Shown here: piece by piece, positions 8,484 through 15,916 of the stretch
Numbering within the stretch: the stretch's first letter is position 1
Layout of the letters: the number at the start of each line of letters is the position of its first letter
NCBI GenBank assembly: GCA_002171375.1
Contig: NHFK01000010.1
Location: 9,399 to 27,501 of the forward strand
Source: Alphaproteobacteria bacterium TMED109
Lineage (GTDB): Bacteria; Pseudomonadota; Alphaproteobacteria; TMED109
Reading direction: 5' to 3'
DNA: 18,103 bases
The notes under the pieces: generated by a model
Database searches by the model: none
What the model was told of the DNA's origin: nothing
What the model saw: the letters and a program-made list of their open reading frames with translations, nothing else
Translations under genes and position numbers: made by a program

Positions 8484-8896
8484 TAAATATTTTGTAATTT
8501 TGTAATTACAGCACTAGAAATTTTATAAGACTTAGATTCTTTGATATTTGCGTATGCAAGTACACTAATTGCTGTTGCTTTGCATAACTTATTTACAAAT
8601 ATAGCTTGGTTAAATTCTATTGAGCTATTTCCAATTCTACTAATGTAAGATCCTATTTCTATTTTACTAGGATAGAAAATTTGGGATATATAATTAATAT
8701 TAAAATTAACAATTACAAAACCGTATTTCTCAGTTTCTAAATCTCTTATAATATTAACTCTAGCGCTCTCAAAATATCTTGAGATCGAGACATTATTAAC
8801 ATGATTATATCCATCAGTATCACCCCATCTTACGTTTTCGTAAAATATATTTTTATATAAACTTAGATTTTTAGGAATATATCTACTACTTTTCAT
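8462..8896 (-). CDS. Acyl-CoA thioesterase, 4HBT hotdog family (FadM/YbgC-like)
   Basis: This 144-aa hotdog-fold protein carries the 4-hydroxybenzoyl-CoA thioesterase-type signature RWGDTDGYNHVNNVSISRYF (23-42), with Asp26 and Asp28 in the catalytic region and the long helix SISRYFESARVNII following. Enzymes of this group hydrolyse acyl-CoA esters in the cytosol; the chain-length preference cannot be read from sequence. It starts 8 nt after the MFS gene, with TGAGGT upstream of the ATG, so the two are likely co-transcribed. The last six codons and the stop lie on the opposite strand of the tRNA-His 3' end. The C-terminal GASDET is therefore constrained by tRNA sequence and may be an extension beyond the hotdog core. 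Confidence 0.82.
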   Translation of the reverse strand: MKSSRYIPKNLSLYKNIFYENVRWGDTDGYNHVNNVSISRYFESARVNIIRDLETEKYGFVIVNFNINYISQIFYPSKIEIGSYISRIGNSSIEFNQAIFVNKLCKATAISVLAYANIKESKSYKISSAVITKLQNIYGASDET

Positions 8897-8904
8897 TTTT
8901 TACC

Positions 8905-10392
8905 TCATTTATTTTTAAATAATAGGAAGAAAGGAAAAAATAGCAACGGCAAATAAGTTAATAAAACCATTATATTAATAAATGATATTAAATGTGATTC
9001 TTCGGTAATTAAATTCAAATAGAGGTTTGTATCATTGGAAGTTAAAGGATATATATTATAACTATTTAATAACCCTTCATTTTTGTTATATGTATCTATA
9101 ACTCTATAACTTAATTCTGACATATTTATTTTATTAAATCTATCCATTAAAATTACTATAATTGCTATAGCTACTGCTGAACCAGCATTTCTAATAAATT
9201 GATATAGACTTGCTCCATGATCTCTAAATTGTGGAGGTAGTGTTACATAAGTAATGGTTGCTAATGCAGGGTAAAACAATCCTATTCCAATTCCTCTAAT
9301 AATTCCATTAACCATCATCATTTGCATAGTCACTTCTGTATTCCACGCAGTCATATAAAATTGGCCAATCATATAAATAAATAAACCAACAATCATAATT
9401 GTTTTAAAATAACCAAATGATAATATTCTTGAAGCAATAAGAGTACCTGTCATTCCGCCAATTCCGCTAGTAGTTAATATTATCCCAATTTTATCAATTG
9501 GATAACCACCTAGATTTGATAGAAAGTCTGGCATAAGAATAAATGGAGGTACTAAGAGTAAACCAAATAAAAATATGAATATTAATCCACCTATATAATT
9601 ACTGTCTTTAAAAAGTTCTTTAGGAAAAAGAGTTTTACTCTTAATAAAATATTGTAAAAGAAACATAAATATAAATAAAATAGATGCTATAGTTAAATTA
9701 GTAATTAAATTTGAAGCGAACCAATCTAATATTTGTCCTCTATCAAGAACAATTTGTAAGCATGATGCACCTAATGCTAAAAATATAAAGCTTAAAAAGG
9801 CAAATTTAATATCTTTATTAATCTCATTATTATTTAAGCAAAAATAAGATCCAATAAAAGCTATAATTCCAATAGGCACATTTATTAAAAATACCCATCT
9901 CCAGTTATAATATTCTGTAAAATATCCTCCTAATGTGGGACCAATTAAAGGTCCAATCAATAAACCTAGTGTCCACCATGAAAGAGCCTTACCCCGCTCT
10001 TTTTCAGGAAATGCATCAATAATAATAGACTGACTTGAAGCTACTAATGGTGCGCTAAAAGCTCCTTGTAATGTTCTGAAAATTAATAACTGATCTAAAT
10101 TTTGAGATAAGCCTGATAAAGCAGAAAAGAAAGAAAAGCCAAATATACCTATTAAGTATATTTTTTTTCTTCCTATTTTTTCTGATAAATAACCCAAAAG
10201 AGGAATACATATTGCAGTTGATATCGAATAGACAGTAATTACCCAAGCAATTTCAATTTTACTTGCTGAAAAGTATCCAAGCATTTTGGGAAGTGCAACT
10301 GAAATACACGCCAAGTCAACAGTTACTAATGCCGTAGCAACGCAAGCAAAAAATAATATATAATTTTTATTACCTTTAAATTTATAAAACAT
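8905..10392 (-). CDS. MFS drug-efflux transporter, DHA2 (EmrB/QacA) family
   Basis: This 495-aa integral inner-membrane protein has the length and hydrophobic profile of a 14-helix DHA2 proton antiporter. Visible family marks are Asp26 in helix 1 (TVDLACISVALP), motif A GYLSEKIGRKK (67-77) between helices 2 and 3, RTLQGAFSAP (106-115), the antiporter motif C GLLIGPLIGPTLGGYF (143-158), and WRWVFLINVPIG (164-175). Such proteins export lipophilic drugs, bile-salt-like compounds or other organics. No EmrA-type membrane-fusion partner is adjacent, so it may act alone or with a distant partner. The thioesterase gene follows 8 nt later. The substrate cannot be predicted. Confidence 0.9.
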   Translation of the reverse strand: MFYKFKGNKNYILFFACVATALVTVDLACISVALPKMLGYFSASKIEIAWVITVYSISTAICIPLLGYLSEKIGRKKIYLIGIFGFSFFSALSGLSQNLDQLLIFRTLQGAFSAPLVASSQSIIIDAFPEKERGKALSWWTLGLLIGPLIGPTLGGYFTEYYNWRWVFLINVPIGIIAFIGSYFCLNNNEINKDIKFAFLSFIFLALGASCLQIVLDRGQILDWFASNLITNLTIASILFIFMFLLQYFIKSKTLFPKELFKDSNYIGGLIFIFLFGLLLVPPFILMPDFLSNLGGYPIDKIGIILTTSGIGGMTGTLIASRILSFGYFKTIMIVGLFIYMIGQFYMTAWNTEVTMQMMMVNGIIRGIGIGLFYPALATITYVTLPPQFRDHGASLYQFIRNAGSAVAIAIIVILMDRFNKINMSELSYRVIDTYNKNEGLLNSYNIYPLTSNDTNLYLNLITEESHLISFINIMVLLTYLPLLFFPFFLLFKNK

Positions 10393-10514
10393 TGATATTA
10401 CCGTTTTAGAATATAATTAACTTATATTTATAATTAGTCTTTATATTCCTTAAAAATTATTTTATATAATGATTTTATTTAATATCAGCTATGTTTTAAT
10501 ATAGGAGTATAAAT

Positions 10515-11261
10515 TTGTATAAGTTATTATTCTCTATAAAAATTATTTCATATATTATTTTTATTTTTGCTTTATTTATAAAACTTGCATTGTCTTCAGA
10601 TAATAATTTAAAAGAAGCCAATATTCTTTTTGATAAGGGCGAATATTTAGAGTCAGTAAATTTAGCTTCTGAAAACTTATCTATTGAATCGTATATCTTT
10701 AGAGCACGTACGTTAGCAATTTACGGGCATTTTTTACTTGATGGTGAGGAAGCTCTTAAAGTATTTAAACAAGCAAAAGAATTAGCATTTTTAGCACTAG
10801 ATATAGATATTTTTGATGATAATGCACATGTAGAGGCTGCGCACACTATGGGTAGATATAGTCAGTTAATAGGGATAGTTAGTGCTTTAAAAGAAGGATA
10901 TGCAGAAAAAATATCATTTCACTTAGACGAAGCTATTAAAATTAATGCAAACAATGTTTCAGCACAAATATCTAAAGGAACATGGCATGCTGAAATAGTT
11001 GATAAAGCTGGTTTCATGGCAAATATCTTGTATGGGGCTACTTCAGATCAAGCAAGAGAGCATTATGAAAATGCGTTAAATTTAGATAAAGAAAATATAG
11101 GATTTCTTTTTGAAATATCATACGGCTTATATTTATTAGACTCTAAAGAAGATAGAGTTAAAGCAAAAATATTATTATCAAAAGTTATAGAAGCAGAACC
11201 AAAAAACCATTTAGATGAATTATATATTGAAAAAGCTAAAAACCTAATTAAAGAATTATAG
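10515..11261 (+). CDS. Exported TPR-like protein
   Basis: This 248-aa protein opens with a hydrophobic signal segment (FSIKIISYIIFIFALFIKLA, 6-25) and a likely cleavage near ALSS-DN, placing the rest in the periplasm. The mature part is nearly all helix, with TPR-like helical pairs around 33-52, 85-107, 133-156, 178-193 and 216-231. The conserved-looking stretches GRYSQLIG (113-120) and GTWHAEIV (155-162) recall a proteobacterial family of exported tetratricopeptide proteins whose role is not established. The start is TTG with AGGAG 7 nt upstream and no nearby in-frame ATG. It is divergent from the MFS gene and converges on the next gene with a 10-nt gap. A TatT-like TRAP-associated protein is possible but unsupported. 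Confidence 0.75.
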   Translation: MYKLLFSIKIISYIIFIFALFIKLALSSDNNLKEANILFDKGEYLESVNLASENLSIESYIFRARTLAIYGHFLLDGEEALKVFKQAKELAFLALDIDIFDDNAHVEAAHTMGRYSQLIGIVSALKEGYAEKISFHLDEAIKINANNVSAQISKGTWHAEIVDKAGFMANILYGATSDQAREHYENALNLDKENIGFLFEISYGLYLLDSKEDRVKAKILLSKVIEAEPKNHLDELYIEKAKNLIKEL

Positions 11262-11271
11262 CTTTTAGAAT

Positions 11272-12492
11272 TTATCCATATCCTCTTGCATCAATTGCCC
11301 ACGATTTAGAAACTTTATCTTTTTCAATTAAATAGCATTTATCATAAAGGTTAACTGTAGGGTCGCAATGTGAAGGTTGAATTATAATAACTTCTCCATG
11401 TTTAAATTTTATTTTGCTACTTTTTGGTATTGTAATTTTACCGTGCTCATCTCCCATAAAAGTATACTTAGAATTTTCTGGAAAAGAACCCATAAGTTTA
11501 GGTAAATATTTAGAATCAGCTGATAAGGCTTTTAATCCTGCATCTATAATATAATTATAATCATCTAAAATGCTTATGATAGAAGAGGCTACAAATAACC
11601 CTGATTTAAAAGGGTTTTTATTCGATTTATAAATATTTACATTATCGTATTCTACATCATTAAATACGTAACTGCCTGCTTGTAACTCTGTAAATAATTT
11701 ACTATCAGTATCAATATCATATGATCCTGTTCCTCCACCTGAGATTATTTCAGGTGATAAATTTTTATCTTTTAGTTTATTAATAATTTTATTTAAATAA
11801 TTGTGCCTAATAGTAGTTTCAATTTTTCTTTGATTATAATTATTAATATGCTGAATATCTCCTGCATATGCAGTTATACCTAAATAATTTAAATATTTAT
11901 TTTTATTTATTAGAGATGCTAATTTAATAATCTCTTTTATAGTTTTAGCTCCAGTTCTTCTTATTTTATTGGTTCCTATTACCATTATATCGCAATCCAC
12001 TAAGACCTTAATCTTTATTTTGTTTTTAATAGCTATTTTCTCTAAAAATTTTAATCCATAACTACTATCTATTATTAACATTAAATTTTTAGAAAATTTT
12101 ATTAATTTACTAAGTCTTTTCTCGCTATTTAAATTAGTAATTGGTGTCGTTATTAAAATATTTTCAATATTCTTTCCAGACATTATTTCAGCTTCATATA
12201 GTGTGGCAACGCATATACCAATTGCTCCATTTTTTATCTGCATTTTAGCTATTTCTGAAGTTTTATGAGACTTGGTGTGGGGGCGTAAACTTATTTTGTT
12301 CTTCTTTGTATATTTAGACATTGTCTTGATATTATCTATCAAAGTAGACTTATCAATTAACAAAGCAGGTGTACTTATATTTATATTTTTATAATTTATT
12401 GATAAGCTCTTATAATTATTTGGAACATTTTCATTAATAGTACTATTATTATTCATAATATTTATGCTATTCATATTACGTCTTTTACACAT
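11272..12492 (-). CDS. PLP-dependent D-threonine aldolase/D-serine dehydratase-like (DSD1) family enzyme
   Basis: This fold-type III PLP enzyme has an alanine-racemase-like barrel and a DSD1-type C-terminal domain. The PLP lysine is expected at Lys74 in LRPHTKSHK (69-77). SGGGTGSYD (251-259) should hold the phosphate, and His375/Asp377 in PSHCDPTVNLYD match the divalent-metal site of this family. Members include D-threonine aldolase, 3-hydroxyaspartate aldolase and D-serine dehydratase; sequence alone does not choose among them. The region VDCDIMVIGTNKIRRTGA (165-182) looks a few residues longer than the family's usual VD-D-G-RTG turn. Met1, Met7 and Met13 are all possible starts, and none has a clear ribosome-binding site; the first 25 or so residues look non-conserved. 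The protein is exceptionally rich in Asn, Ile and Lys. Confidence 0.8.
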   Translation of the reverse strand: MCKRRNMNSINIMNNNSTINENVPNNYKSLSINYKNINISTPALLIDKSTLIDNIKTMSKYTKKNKISLRPHTKSHKTSEIAKMQIKNGAIGICVATLYEAEIMSGKNIENILITTPITNLNSEKRLSKLIKFSKNLMLIIDSSYGLKFLEKIAIKNKIKIKVLVDCDIMVIGTNKIRRTGAKTIKEIIKLASLINKNKYLNYLGITAYAGDIQHINNYNQRKIETTIRHNYLNKIINKLKDKNLSPEIISGGGTGSYDIDTDSKLFTELQAGSYVFNDVEYDNVNIYKSNKNPFKSGLFVASSIISILDDYNYIIDAGLKALSADSKYLPKLMGSFPENSKYTFMGDEHGKITIPKSSKIKFKHGEVIIIQPSHCDPTVNLYDKCYLIEKDKVSKSWAIDARGYG

Positions 12493-12550
12493 TTGAAATC
12501 ATTCATTAACTTCATTAAATAAATAATAACATAAATAAATTTAAAAGTAT

Positions 12551-12580
12551 TTGATTATAAATTACAAATGAGTCTAGGAT
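12551..12580 (+). promoter_or_regulatory. Candidate promoter of the first TRAP binding-protein gene
   Basis: TTGATT (12551-12556), an 18-nt spacer and TAGGAT (12575-12580) give 4 of 6 matches in each sigma-70 box. Transcription would start near 12587, with a leader of about 24 nt containing the GGGGG ribosome-binding site. This is a weak prediction in AT-rich DNA. Confidence 0.25.
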
Positions 12581-12610
12581 AAATTTCAGTTATATTATAT
12601 GGGGGTATAA

Positions 12611-13681
12611 ATGAAATTAGTTAAATATTTTATTATTTTATTAATAAGTTTGACGATCTTATCCTGTAAAGAGAAAGATGAAAATAATACATCTTTGTAT
12701 ATTAATAAAGAAAAGAAAATTAATATTAAAATGGCCGCTGCTTTTCCTTCGAGTTTAATTATTCTGGGCGAAACAGGATTAAAGTTAAGTAAAAAGATCA
12801 ATGAAATTTCTTCTGGTAATATAAAAATTAAATATTTTGAACCTGGGGCACTCGTTCCACCTATGGAAATATTTGACGCTGTATCCAGTGGAGGAGTAGA
12901 TGCCGGTTGGGCATCACCTGCTTTTTGGGCTGGAAAAGTTCCTGCTTTACAGTTTTTCACTACCTTTCCCTTTGGTCCTGACCCAAGTGAATATATTGCC
13001 TGGTTAAGATATGGAGGAGGAAATGAAATTTTCAGAGAGATATATAGATCTCATAATATTCATTCTATACATTGTATGGCAACGTCACCTGAAGGATCTG
13101 GTTGGTTTAGAGAGGAAATAAATTCCGTAGAAGATTTAAAAGGTTTAAAAATGAGATTTTTAGGCTTAGGTGCAAAGGTTATGGAAAAATTAGGAGTTTC
13201 TACCCAATTAATGGCTGGAGGAGATATTTACCCTGCTTTAGAATTAGGAACTATTGATGCTACAGAATATGGAATGCCTGCTATGGATTTAGAATTAGGT
13301 TTTCATAGAATTGCAGATAATTATTATTTTCCTGGTTGGCATCAGCCAGCAAGTTTAGGAGATTTAATAATTAACTTAGATTTATGGAATACGTTTAGTT
13401 TAGCTCAACAAACACAAATAGAAATGACATGTTCTGAAATGTTTCTGGATAGTTTAGCAAAAAGTGAAGCAGTACAAGTTAAGGCAATAAATAAATTAAA
13501 AACATTAGGAGTCAAAATACATAAATGGTCACCTGAAATGATGGATTTATATAAAAAAAATTGGAATATTGTGGTAGAAGAGGAAGCTTTAAAGAACGTA
13601 CAATTTAAAAATGTTTGGGATTCAATAAAAGACTTTAGAGAAGATTATGCCATATGGCATGATCTAGGTTATATAAAATAG
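12611..13681 (+). CDS. TRAP transporter solute-binding lipoprotein (DctP family), paralogue 1
   Basis: This 356-aa protein is a TRAP-type (DctP/TakP-like) extracytoplasmic receptor. A signal peptide ends in the lipobox ILSC, with Cys19 as lipidation site and Lys at +2. The two-lobed fold shows FEPGALVPP (76-84), DAVSSGGVDAGW (89-100), PFGPDPSEY (120-128), and LKGLKMRFLGLGAKVM (176-191). Arg182 in the last stretch corresponds to the arginine that grips the ligand carboxylate in TRAP receptors. YYFPGWHQP and the surrounding pattern are nearest to the 2-oxoacid/mannitol-chloroaromatic branch, but the ligand is not certain. No dctQ or dctM is in the window, so it must use membrane subunits encoded elsewhere. 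The ATG follows GGGGG by 6 nt. It is a close paralogue of the gene at 14186-15262, facing it. Confidence 0.92.
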   Translation: MKLVKYFIILLISLTILSCKEKDENNTSLYINKEKKINIKMAAAFPSSLIILGETGLKLSKKINEISSGNIKIKYFEPGALVPPMEIFDAVSSGGVDAGWASPAFWAGKVPALQFFTTFPFGPDPSEYIAWLRYGGGNEIFREIYRSHNIHSIHCMATSPEGSGWFREEINSVEDLKGLKMRFLGLGAKVMEKLGVSTQLMAGGDIYPALELGTIDATEYGMPAMDLELGFHRIADNYYFPGWHQPASLGDLIINLDLWNTFSLAQQTQIEMTCSEMFLDSLAKSEAVQVKAINKLKTLGVKIHKWSPEMMDLYKKNWNIVVEEEALKNVQFKNVWDSIKDFREDYAIWHDLGYIK

Positions 13682-13685
13682 TGAG

Positions 13686-14126
13686 TTAATTTTTATAAAA
13701 ATTATGTTTTAATTTTGCAGTACACGTTCCTTTTGCTATTAATGATCCATTTGCGTCTTCAATTTTGCCTTCTAAAAATGCTATTGATTTAGTATTTTTA
13801 ATTACTTTGGCTGTAGATATAATTTCCCCAACTTCAGCAGAATTTAAAAAGCTTATTTTAATTTCTAATGTTAATACGAGAACATCTGGACCACATTTTG
13901 CCATGCAAGCTAATGCCATAATAGCATCAATCCAACCTGTAACAAATCCTCCTTGAACTATGCCACCTGAATGACACATTTCTTCTTTTGCTATATATTT
14001 AGCCGAGGCTATTCCATTAGTAGTATCTAAAAATAATACTTCATCAATTCCTAATGTCGATTGAGGGTAGCCTAAAAACATAGTTTTTAGTCTAGCAATA
14101 GTATCTTTATTACCTATATCTTTCAT
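13686..14126 (-). CDS. PaaI-like hotdog thioesterase
   Basis: This 146-aa protein has the PaaI-type hotdog signature: CHSGGIVQGGFVTGWIDAIM (51-70), with His52 and Asp67 near the expected active site, then LEIKISFLNSAEVGEI (86-101) and the terminal strand GSLIAKGTCTAKLK. PaaI-family enzymes hydrolyse aromatic or other acyl-CoA thioesters; the substrate cannot be read here. Its 3' end lies 4 nt from the opposing TRAP gene. It begins 59 nt after the second TRAP gene on the same strand, with a stable hairpin in between, so it could be expressed by partial read-through. AGGTTT upstream of the ATG is a modest ribosome-binding site. Confidence 0.82.
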   Translation of the reverse strand: MKDIGNKDTIARLKTMFLGYPQSTLGIDEVLFLDTTNGIASAKYIAKEEMCHSGGIVQGGFVTGWIDAIMALACMAKCGPDVLVLTLEIKISFLNSAEVGEIISTAKVIKNTKSIAFLEGKIEDANGSLIAKGTCTAKLKHNFYKN

Positions 14127-14145
14127 ATAAACCTATATAGCGAGA

Positions 14146-14179
14146 TATAAGACCATATCAATTAAGCTATGGTCTTATA
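14146..14179 (-). terminator. Hairpin after the second TRAP receptor gene, probable weak terminator or mRNA 3' stabiliser
   Basis: TATAAGACCATA and TATGGTCTTATA form a perfect 12-bp stem with a 10-nt loop, starting 7 nt past the stop codon of the TRAP gene. On the minus strand it is followed by ATCTCGC rather than a U-run, so termination may be partial. It sits 20 nt before the downstream thioesterase start. Hairpins like this after binding-protein genes often lower expression of the following gene and protect the upstream mRNA. Confidence 0.5.
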
Positions 14180-14185
14180 AAATTA

Positions 14186-15262
14186 TTAATCTACAAAACC
14201 TAAATCTTTCCAGACTTTATAGCTTTCTCTGAATGAACTTAAAGAGGCCCAGACCTTTGCAAAATCTTCATCTTTAGCTGCTTCTTCTTTTACAACTTCA
14301 TTCCATGCGTTTCTTAGGACTTCAAGTGTTTCATCTGGCCATCTATGAAGTGTTACACCTTTTTCTTGTAGTTTCTTTAATGCTTCAGGTTGTCTTGATT
14401 CAGCCATGGCCAATCCTTTTACTACACTTTCTGAACATGTAGCCTCTATCTGAGCTTTTTGAGTTTCAGATAAAGCATTCCATTTATCTAAGTTAATAAG
14501 TAACTCAAGTGCTGAAGCAGGTTGATGCCAGCCTGGAAAATAATTATGTTTTGCAATTTGATAAAAACCTAAATCTATATCAATTGAAGGCATTGCAAAT
14601 TCAGTCGCGTCAATTGTTCCTAGTTCTAATGCAGGATAAATATCACCTCCTGCTAAAAGTTGAGTAGATACTCCAACCTTATCCATTACTTTAGCTCCTA
14701 ATCCAAAGAATCTCATTTTCAATCCTTTTAAATCCTCTACTGAATTTATTTCTTCTCTAAACCAACCCGAAGATTCAGGTGAGATCATTACACATTGAAC
14801 AGGATGTAAATTATGTCTTGCATATATTTCTTCCCATAATTCTTTTCCTCCACCTTCATGATACCATGCTAAAAATTCAGTAGCATTAGGACCAAAAGGT
14901 ATAGCCGTAAAGAATTGTACAGCAGGAATTTTACCGGCCCAATATCCTGCAGTTGACCAACCTGCATCAACAGCTCCAGTAGATACAGCATCAAATATTT
15001 CCAAAGGAGGGACTAATGCTCCGGGTTCAAAAAACTTAACCTTTATATTTCCACCTGAAACAGTTTCTAACCTTTTAGTAAAGTTGATGCCTCCTTCACC
15101 TATAATATTAAGATTCCCTGGAAATGTACTTGCCATTTTCCATCTTACTGTTTCACTTTTGGTTGATGAATCTGAACTGTTGCTTTCTTTAGAATTATCA
15201 CATGATACTAAAAATAATGTCGCTATAAAAGTTATAAAAATTTGAATTAGAATATTTTTCAT
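14186..15262 (-). CDS. TRAP transporter solute-binding lipoprotein (DctP family), paralogue 2
   Basis: This 358-aa DctP/TakP-like receptor is homologous along its whole length to the one at 12611-13681, with long identical stretches around residues 165-215. Its signal peptide ends in FLVSC with Cys21 as lipidation site and Asp at +2, followed by a Ser-rich linker (24-37). It shows the same landmarks: FEPGALVPP (78-86), PFGPNATEF (122-130), and Arg184 in LKMRFFGLGAK. Lobe-interface positions differ from paralogue 1 (ATEFAMPSIDID against ATEYGMPAMDLE), so ligand range may differ. Membrane subunits are absent here too. GGGGA precedes the ATG. A 182-nt AT-rich gap upstream, shared with the divergent gene at 15445, should hold its promoter. 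Confidence 0.93.
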   Translation of the reverse strand: MKNILIQIFITFIATLFLVSCDNSKESNSSDSSTKSETVRWKMASTFPGNLNIIGEGGINFTKRLETVSGGNIKVKFFEPGALVPPLEIFDAVSTGAVDAGWSTAGYWAGKIPAVQFFTAIPFGPNATEFLAWYHEGGGKELWEEIYARHNLHPVQCVMISPESSGWFREEINSVEDLKGLKMRFFGLGAKVMDKVGVSTQLLAGGDIYPALELGTIDATEFAMPSIDIDLGFYQIAKHNYFPGWHQPASALELLINLDKWNALSETQKAQIEATCSESVVKGLAMAESRQPEALKKLQEKGVTLHRWPDETLEVLRNAWNEVVKEEAAKDEDFAKVWASLSSFRESYKVWKDLGFVD

Positions 15263-15444
15263 TTGATTAAGTTCCCCAAAATTTATTAATACTAAAATAA
15301 ATAAAAATAGAATTTATTGTTGATTCTAAATGAATATAACGCAACATTTTTTTTAATTAAATTATTCATTTATTTAAATTATAATAGTTAGAAAAAGATT
15401 TTTATTGTAAAAATCATAAATATTATTTTATTAATTTTTTATTT

Positions 15445-15897
15445 ATGAAAGTTCGAGCTAAAATGGATACAACAAATCTAAAAAGCATTAGTGGAAATCA
15501 TTTTGTCTCTGGTCAAATACAGATTGATGATATTGAGGGTTTAGCTAACTTTGGTATCAAACTAATAATTAATAATAGACCAGATAATGAAGAATTCAAT
15601 CAAATCAGCTCTGAGTTGTTAAAAGATAAAGCTGAAAGTTTTGGAATAAAGTTTATAGATATTCCTTTCGCATCTGGTACACTTAGTAAAGAGAAAATAT
15701 TAGATTTTAGTAATTTAATTAAAAACAATCATGAAAAGTCACTTTTTTATTGCAGATCTGGAGCACGGTCGTCTCTTATATGGGGTTTAGCATCAGTTAT
15801 TCATTTGGGTGTTGATCTGGAGAAATGTATTATTAATATTAATAATAGTGGTCATGATGCAAGCATGCTTCCTAATATGGTAGATTTTTTTAAATAA
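15445..15897 (+). CDS. DUF442/TIGR01244-type sulfurtransferase or phosphatase-fold protein
   Basis: This 150-aa cytosolic protein has the DSP-like fold of the TIGR01244/DUF442 family, which is also fused to beta-lactamase-like domains in Blh proteins. It shows VSGQIQIDDI (21-30), the strand and loop INNRPDNEE (42-50), and an active-site loop YCRSGARS (102-109) with Cys103 and Arg108. That C-x4-R loop is the rhodanese length rather than the C-x5-R of true phosphatases, so sulfur transfer is the more natural guess. An alternative start at Met7 (15463) fits the usual family N-terminus better and has GAG upstream, while the first ATG has no ribosome-binding site. Homologues are sometimes linked to sulfide or biofilm control; nothing here shows which applies. 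Confidence 0.8.
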   Translation: MKVRAKMDTTNLKSISGNHFVSGQIQIDDIEGLANFGIKLIINNRPDNEEFNQISSELLKDKAESFGIKFIDIPFASGTLSKEKILDFSNLIKNNHEKSLFYCRSGARSSLIWGLASVIHLGVDLEKCIININNSGHDASMLPNMVDFFK

Positions 15898-15916
15898 ATT
15901 AAATTGGATTTTTATA

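Noticed and set aside
8493..8510. TGTAATT-TTGT-AATTACA hairpin just after the tRNA-His, as a tRNA terminator
   Set aside because: Only 7 A/T-rich base pairs, no U-run after it on the plus strand, and it lies inside thioesterase coding sequence.
10055..10246. Open frame of 63 aa on the minus strand inside the MFS gene
   Set aside because: Same strand but another frame within clear transporter coding sequence.
10393..10514. TATAAT at 10465-10470 as a promoter for the TPR gene
   Set aside because: No recognisable -35 box at 16-18 nt; position is plausible but the evidence is too weak to list as a feature.
12595..12960. Open frame of 121 aa on the minus strand
   Set aside because: It lies fully across the start of the TRAP receptor gene on the other strand, has no recognisable motif, and the opposite-strand gene is certain.
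13765..13956. Open frame of 63 aa on the plus strand inside the PaaI-like gene
   Set aside because: Antisense shadow of the hotdog domain, no independent evidence.
12611..15262. TRAP receptor pair as the ends of a transposable or composite element
   Set aside because: No transposase, no terminal repeats, and the similarity is at the protein-coding level only, consistent with gene duplication.
15263..15444. Possible promoters in the AT-rich divergent gap, such as TATAAT at 15380-15385
   Set aside because: A perfect -10 box is present but no acceptable -35 element stands at the right spacing; in such AT-rich DNA this is expected by chance.
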